A stretch of 64,000 nucleotides of DNA, taken from the NCBI RefSeq assembly GCF_034424155.1, contig NZ_CP139992.1, positions 1,504,012 through 1,568,011 on the forward strand, read 5' to 3'. Shown here piece after piece: positions 60,436 to 64,000 of the stretch. The notes below the pieces were generated by a model. It was not told where the DNA came from. It made no database searches and worked only from the letters and a program-made list of their open reading frames with translations. The first letter of the stretch is position 1. Every line of letters begins with the position of its first letter. Position numbers and translations under genes: made by a program. The DNA is from Hafnia alvei (GTDB taxonomy: Bacteria; Pseudomonadota; Gammaproteobacteria; Enterobacterales; Enterobacteriaceae).

Positions 60436-60868
60436 TAGCATCACCGGGATAAGCCGCAACGCTTATTAATATTTCAACTATGCTGTTATTGGGCGAAAGA
60501 CAGATATGTTGCGGGATGATAAGTATGACTAATTCACTTTGGGAGTGAGGTTGCTGCTTATTGGTATCGATCGCGGCTTAGGTCACTAAGACGATCGTTT
60601 TTTGAGTTGTATGCAAAATTGTTAGATTTATGGTGGGTTATTTAATCAAATAATCAACATTTTGTGCGATCCGTCACACTTACATAGTTATAAACGTCTA
60701 CCGCTTGTTTTCCTCCCTAATCAGTAAGTTACCCGTAACAATTCGTTTTATTCACGCCAAAACTGCCATTTCCAAACGTAGCGTAACGTAAACAAATGTT
60801 TCATAACAACACATTCAGCAAGGAAATGGTGTTAAATAACTGATAACATTTTGTAGATAGGCAATGTC
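60417..60868. other. intergenic region before the dehydrogenase operon
   Basis: 452 bp. It contains a CRP-like site at 60663-60678 and AT-rich sequence, with the operon promoter presumably in the last 200 bp. No ORF of note. Confidence 0.55.
60663..60678. promoter_or_regulatory. candidate CRP site of the gluconate dehydrogenase operon
   Basis: TGTGC-GATCCG-TCACA matches the CRP core TGTGA-N6-TCACA at 9 of 10 positions, about 190 bp upstream of the first gene, within A/T-rich flanks. Confidence 0.5.
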
Positions 60869-61606
60869 ATGGCAAATGAAAAATCTGGAAGCTCAAGAAG
60901 AGATTTCCTTCTAAAAACAATAACATTAGTACCCGCAGTGGCTATCGGTGGAACAGGTATTGGCTCACTGGCTGCTCCGATGGTTGCGCATGCAGCCGAA
61001 CCTAAAACGCCGGAAAAACATACGGCACGTGATTACACTCCTACCTTTTTTACTCCTGAAGAATATGCGTTTGTGCAAGCGGCCGCTGCACGCCTGATCC
61101 CGAATGACGATCGCGGCCCCGGCGCGCTAGAAGCGGGCGTGCCTGAATTCATCGATCGCCAAATGAATACCCCCTATGCCACAGGTTCGCAGTGGTATAT
61201 GCAGGGGCCATTCAACCCTGATGCGGAACATGACTTTGGCTATCAGCTACCGTTAACGCCGCAGCAGATTTATCGCTTAGGCGTAGCCGAAGCCAATGAT
61301 TACGCTAAAAAACAGGCGGGCAAAATCTTTGCTGAATTACCGCAAGACAAACAAGACGATCTGTTAAGCCAAATGGAAGGTGGAAAAGCGGAATTTACTC
61401 AGGTTCCAGCCAAGATCTTCTTCTCTTTCTTACTGCAAAATACCCGTGAAGGTTTCTTTAGCGATCCCATCCATGGCGGTAACCAAGGCATGGTCGGCTG
61501 GACGCTAATTAACTTCCCCGGCGCACGTGCAGATTTTATGGACTGGGTAGAGCGCGGTGAACGTTATCCGTTCCCTCCGGTGTCTATTCGCGGAGAAAGA
61601 GGATAA
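60869..61606 (+). CDS. gluconate 2-dehydrogenase subunit 3 family protein
   Basis: 245-residue small subunit of the membrane-bound FAD dehydrogenase. A Tat signal (SSRRDFLLK, cleavage near AHAAEP) carries it, and probably its flavoprotein partner, to the periplasm. [33 protein letters not shown] is the family signature. Three bp separate it from the flavoprotein gene. Related complexes oxidise gluconate, 2-ketogluconate, sorbitol or fructose; the exact substrate is open. Confidence 0.9.
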   Translation: MANEKSGSSRRDFLLKTITLVPAVAIGGTGIGSLAAPMVAHAAEPKTPEKHTARDYTPTFFTPEEYAFVQAAAARLIPNDDRGPGALEAGVPEFIDRQMNTPYATGSQWYMQGPFNPDAEHDFGYQLPLTPQQIYRLGVAEANDYAKKQAGKIFAELPQDKQDDLLSQMEGGKAEFTQVPAKIFFSFLLQNTREGFFSDPIHGGNQGMVGWTLINFPGARADFMDWVERGERYPFPPVSIRGERG

Positions 61607-61609
61607 ATC

Positions 61610-63394
61610 ATGGCGAATACAATGAAGAAAGTCGATGCGGTAGTGGTGGGATTCGGTTGGGCGGGTTCCATTATGGCGAAAGAGCTCACTGAAGCCGGTT
61701 TAAATGTGGTTGTACTGGAGCGTGGGCCGCATCGTGATACCTATCCTGATGGCGCCTATCCACAGGTGATTGATGAACTAACCTATAACACGCGTCGCAA
61801 GCTATTTCAGGATTTATCCAAAAGCACCGTAACCATTCGCCATAACGTCTCTCAAACTGCGTTGCCTTATCGCCAGTTAGCGGCATTTTTACCGGGAACG
61901 GGTACCGGTGGGGCGGGTCTGCACTGGTCTGGGGTGCATTTCCGTATCGACCCGATGGAATTGCGCATGCGCAGCCATTATGAAGAACGCTATGGCAAAA
62001 ATTTCATTCCTGAAGGGATGACGATTCAAGATTTCGGCGTTACCTATGAAGAGCTTGAGCCGTATTTTGATAAGGCTGAGAAAGTCTTTGGTACGTCAGG
62101 CACGCCGTGGAGCGTGAAGGGGAAAGTGATTGGTCAGGGCAAAGGGGGAAACCCGTTTGCGCCAGATCGCTCTGACAATTTCCCGTTACCGGCTCAGAAA
62201 CGCACCTTCTCTGCACAGATGTTTGCTCAAGCCGCGGAGTCTGTGGGCTATCATCCTTATGACCTGCCTTCGGCGAACACCTCAGGCCCGTACACCAATA
62301 CCTATGGCGCTCAGATGGGGCCATGTAACTTCTGCGGATTCTGTAGTGGTTATGCGTGCTACATGTACTCCAAAGCTTCTCCAAACGTTAACGTGTGGCC
62401 AGCTTTACGCCAAGAGCCTAAATTCGAGCTGCGTACCAACTCACATGTGCTGCGCGTTAATCTGACCGATGATAAAAAGCGCGCCACCGGTGTGACCTAT
62501 GTGGATGCGCAAGGACGTCAGGTTGAGCAACCTGCTGATTTGGTTATTTTGGCTGCATTCCAGTTCCATAACGTGCATCTGATGCTGCTGTCTGGCATTG
62601 GCCAGCCTTACAACCCAATTACTAATGAAGGGGTGGTAGGCCGTAACTTTGTGTACCAGAATATTTCAACCATCAAGGCTTTCTTCAATAAAGATATTTT
62701 CACTAATACCTTCATTGGTGCCGGTGGTGCAGGTGTCGGCGTGGATGACTTTAACGCTGATAACTTTGATCACGCCAAATATGGTTTCGTCGGCGGATCG
62801 CCGTTCTGGGTGAACCAAGCGGGGACTAAACCGATTTCAGGTTTGCCAACTCGCCCAGGAACTCCAGCGTGGGGAAGCAAATGGAAAGCCGAAGTCGCTG
62901 ATGTTTATCCGCATCATGTCTCTATGGATGCGCATGGCGCGCACCAGTCTTATCGTGCTAACTATTTGGATTTAGACCCTAATTACAAAGATGTTTATGG
63001 TCAACCACTGCTGCGCATGACGTTCGACTGGCAGGAAAATGACATCAAAATGTCGCAGTTTATGCATGGACGTATGCATAAAATCGCCGAGGCCATGAAC
63101 CCAACGGTGATTAGCGGTGCGCCTAAAAGTGAAGGGACGCATTTCGATACCACCGTCTACCAAACCACGCATATGAACGGTGGGGCGATTATGGGCGACG
63201 ATCCGAAAACCAGCGCCATTAACCGCTATTTGCAAAGTTGGGATGTGCCAAACGTATTTGTACCGGGAGCATCGGCATTCCCGCAGGGCTTGGGCTATAA
63301 CCCGACCGGAACCTTGGCGGCTCTGACTTACTGGTCTGCTCGTGCCATTCGCGAACAGTATTTGAAAAATCCAGGACCGTTGGTGCAGGCTTAA
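61610..63394 (+). CDS. GMC flavoprotein subunit of gluconate 2-dehydrogenase type
   Basis: 594-residue FAD enzyme of the GMC oxidoreductase group, lacking its own signal peptide and so presumably co-exported with the Tat subunit. The FAD-binding GFGWAGSIMAKELTEAGLNVVVLERG is at the N-terminus; a Cys-rich CNFCGFCSGYAC stretch in the middle may bind a cluster (as in fructose/glucose dehydrogenases); the C-terminal VPGASAFPQGLGYNPTGTLAALTYW holds the His/Asn catalytic region. It donates electrons to the following cytochrome. Confidence 0.9.
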   Translation: MANTMKKVDAVVVGFGWAGSIMAKELTEAGLNVVVLERGPHRDTYPDGAYPQVIDELTYNTRRKLFQDLSKSTVTIRHNVSQTALPYRQLAAFLPGTGTGGAGLHWSGVHFRIDPMELRMRSHYEERYGKNFIPEGMTIQDFGVTYEELEPYFDKAEKVFGTSGTPWSVKGKVIGQGKGGNPFAPDRSDNFPLPAQKRTFSAQMFAQAAESVGYHPYDLPSANTSGPYTNTYGAQMGPCNFCGFCSGYACYMYSKASPNVNVWPALRQEPKFELRTNSHVLRVNLTDDKKRATGVTYVDAQGRQVEQPADLVILAAFQFHNVHLMLLSGIGQPYNPITNEGVVGRNFVYQNISTIKAFFNKDIFTNTFIGAGGAGVGVDDFNADNFDHAKYGFVGGSPFWVNQAGTKPISGLPTRPGTPAWGSKWKAEVADVYPHHVSMDAHGAHQSYRANYLDLDPNYKDVYGQPLLRMTFDWQENDIKMSQFMHGRMHKIAEAMNPTVISGAPKSEGTHFDTTVYQTTHMNGGAIMGDDPKTSAINRYLQSWDVPNVFVPGASAFPQGLGYNPTGTLAALTYWSARAIREQYLKNPGPLVQA

Positions 63395-63406
63395 GGAAAC
63401 CAGAAC

Positions 63407-64000
63407 ATGAAAAAAATACTCTCAGTGCTGGTATTTGGTGCGTTTAGTCTCAGCGCATTGGCTCAGGAAATGAGCGGCGCAGATTTGATTAAACGCGGTG
63501 AATATCTGGCTCGCGCCGGAGACTGCGTGGCCTGCCATACCAGCAAAGGCGGAACCCCGTTTGCAGGTGGGCTACCGATGGCAACGCCAATCGGCACGAT
63601 TTACAGTACCAACATCACGCCAGATAAGAAGCACGGCATTGGTGAATACTCTTTTGAGGATTTTGACCAAGCGGTGCGCCATGGCGTGGCGAAGAACGGC
63701 AGTACGCTATATCCGGCGATGCCATATCCTTCTTATGCCGTGGTGACTGAACCGGACATGCGCGCGCTTTATGCGTATTTCATGCAGGGTGTGAAACCTG
63801 TCGATCAGGCAAACAAAGATAGCGATATTCCTTGGCCGTTGTCGATGCGCTGGCCATTGTCGATTTGGCGCGGGATGTTTGCGCCAGATGTGCAGGATTT
63901 CAAACCCGCACAGGGTGAAGATCCCGTACTGGCGCGTGGTCGCTATCTGGTGGAGGGTTTAGGGCACTGCGGTGCTTGCCATACGCCACGCAGTATCACC
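63407..64000 (+). CDS. cytochrome c subunit of the gluconate-type dehydrogenase (partial)
   Basis: First 198 codons of a multihaem cytochrome c; the gene runs past the right edge. Signal peptide MKKILSVLVFGAFSLSALA. Two CxxCH haem sites are visible (CVACH and CGACH); a third is expected beyond the edge. It starts 12 bp after the flavoprotein gene. Passes electrons from the FAD subunit to ubiquinone in the membrane. Confidence 0.92.
   Translation, partial: MKKILSVLVFGAFSLSALAQEMSGADLIKRGEYLARAGDCVACHTSKGGTPFAGGLPMATPIGTIYSTNITPDKKHGIGEYSFEDFDQAVRHGVAKNGSTLYPAMPYPSYAVVTEPDMRALYAYFMQGVKPVDQANKDSDIPWPLSMRWPLSIWRGMFAPDVQDFKPAQGEDPVLARGRYLVEGLGHCGACHTPRSIT

Overview
The window is chromosomal DNA of an enterobacterium (order Enterobacterales). 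Gene content and protein similarity suggest a Hafnia-like member of the Hafniaceae, but this rests on recognition of families and gene order, not on a marker gene. There are no rRNA or tRNA genes, CRISPR arrays or prophage. One small IS200-type element is present.

Layout. 1-2.3 kb: proVW of the glycine-betaine transporter (proX lies beyond the left edge). 2.8-6.0 kb: dinG-ybiB. 6.3-7.4 kb: a solitary FepE-type O-antigen chain-length regulator. 7.5-30 kb: the block setB-yeiW-yeiP-yeiQ-yeiR-lpxT-mepS, which I remember as contiguous in E. coli, here opened up by extra genes: cycA next to mepS; a lone mini-pilin, uxuR, a CSS-EAL phosphodiesterase and uxuA around yeiQ; mtr between yeiP and yeiW; and a complete D-glucosaminate PTS operon (dgaR, dgaABCDEF) between yeiW and setB. 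30.4-31 kb: a DinJ/YafQ toxin-antitoxin pair. 31-34.7 kb: torYZ. 35-36.6 kb: an M20D amidohydrolase and ybiI. 36.6-44.6 kb: an accessory carbohydrate region with an AlgE-type porin plus VOC protein, then a four-gene polyuronate operon (MFS carrier, KdgM porin, periplasmic lyase, heparinase-like lyase) with a near-consensus KdgR box. 45-52.3 kb: the complete his operon with leader peptide and attenuator. 52.6-55.5 kb: yeeZ, IS200 element, rimO. 55.6-60.4 kb: GNAT, Mef-like MFS pump, broken MBL gene, leucine-rich repeat protein, yahN. 60.9-64 kb: a three-subunit membrane gluconate-type dehydrogenase, cut by the right edge.

Functional themes. Sugar-acid catabolism recurs: the KdgR-box operon should import and depolymerise oligouronides, uxuA/yeiQ/uxuR process mannonate and fructuronate, the dga operon converts D-glucosaminate to KDGP and then pyruvate plus glyceraldehyde-3-P, and the 61-64 kb operon probably oxidises gluconate or a related polyol or aldonate in the periplasm. 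Several regulatory sites are readable: a sigma-54 promoter before dgaA, a TrpR-like operator before mtr, TTGG-N5-CCAA sites near uxuR and uxuA, CRP-like sites, and the his attenuator.

The most interesting items are (i) a roughly 300-nt leader before the Mef-like MFS gene with a strong promoter, three small ORFs (two overlapping as TGATG) and an intrinsic terminator just before the start codon, which looks like a ribosome-controlled attenuator; (ii) the KdgR-box polyuronate operon; (iii) an in-frame amber codon that cuts off the conserved HCTG end of an MBL-fold gene; and (iv) assembly of uxuA and uxuR around yeiQ.
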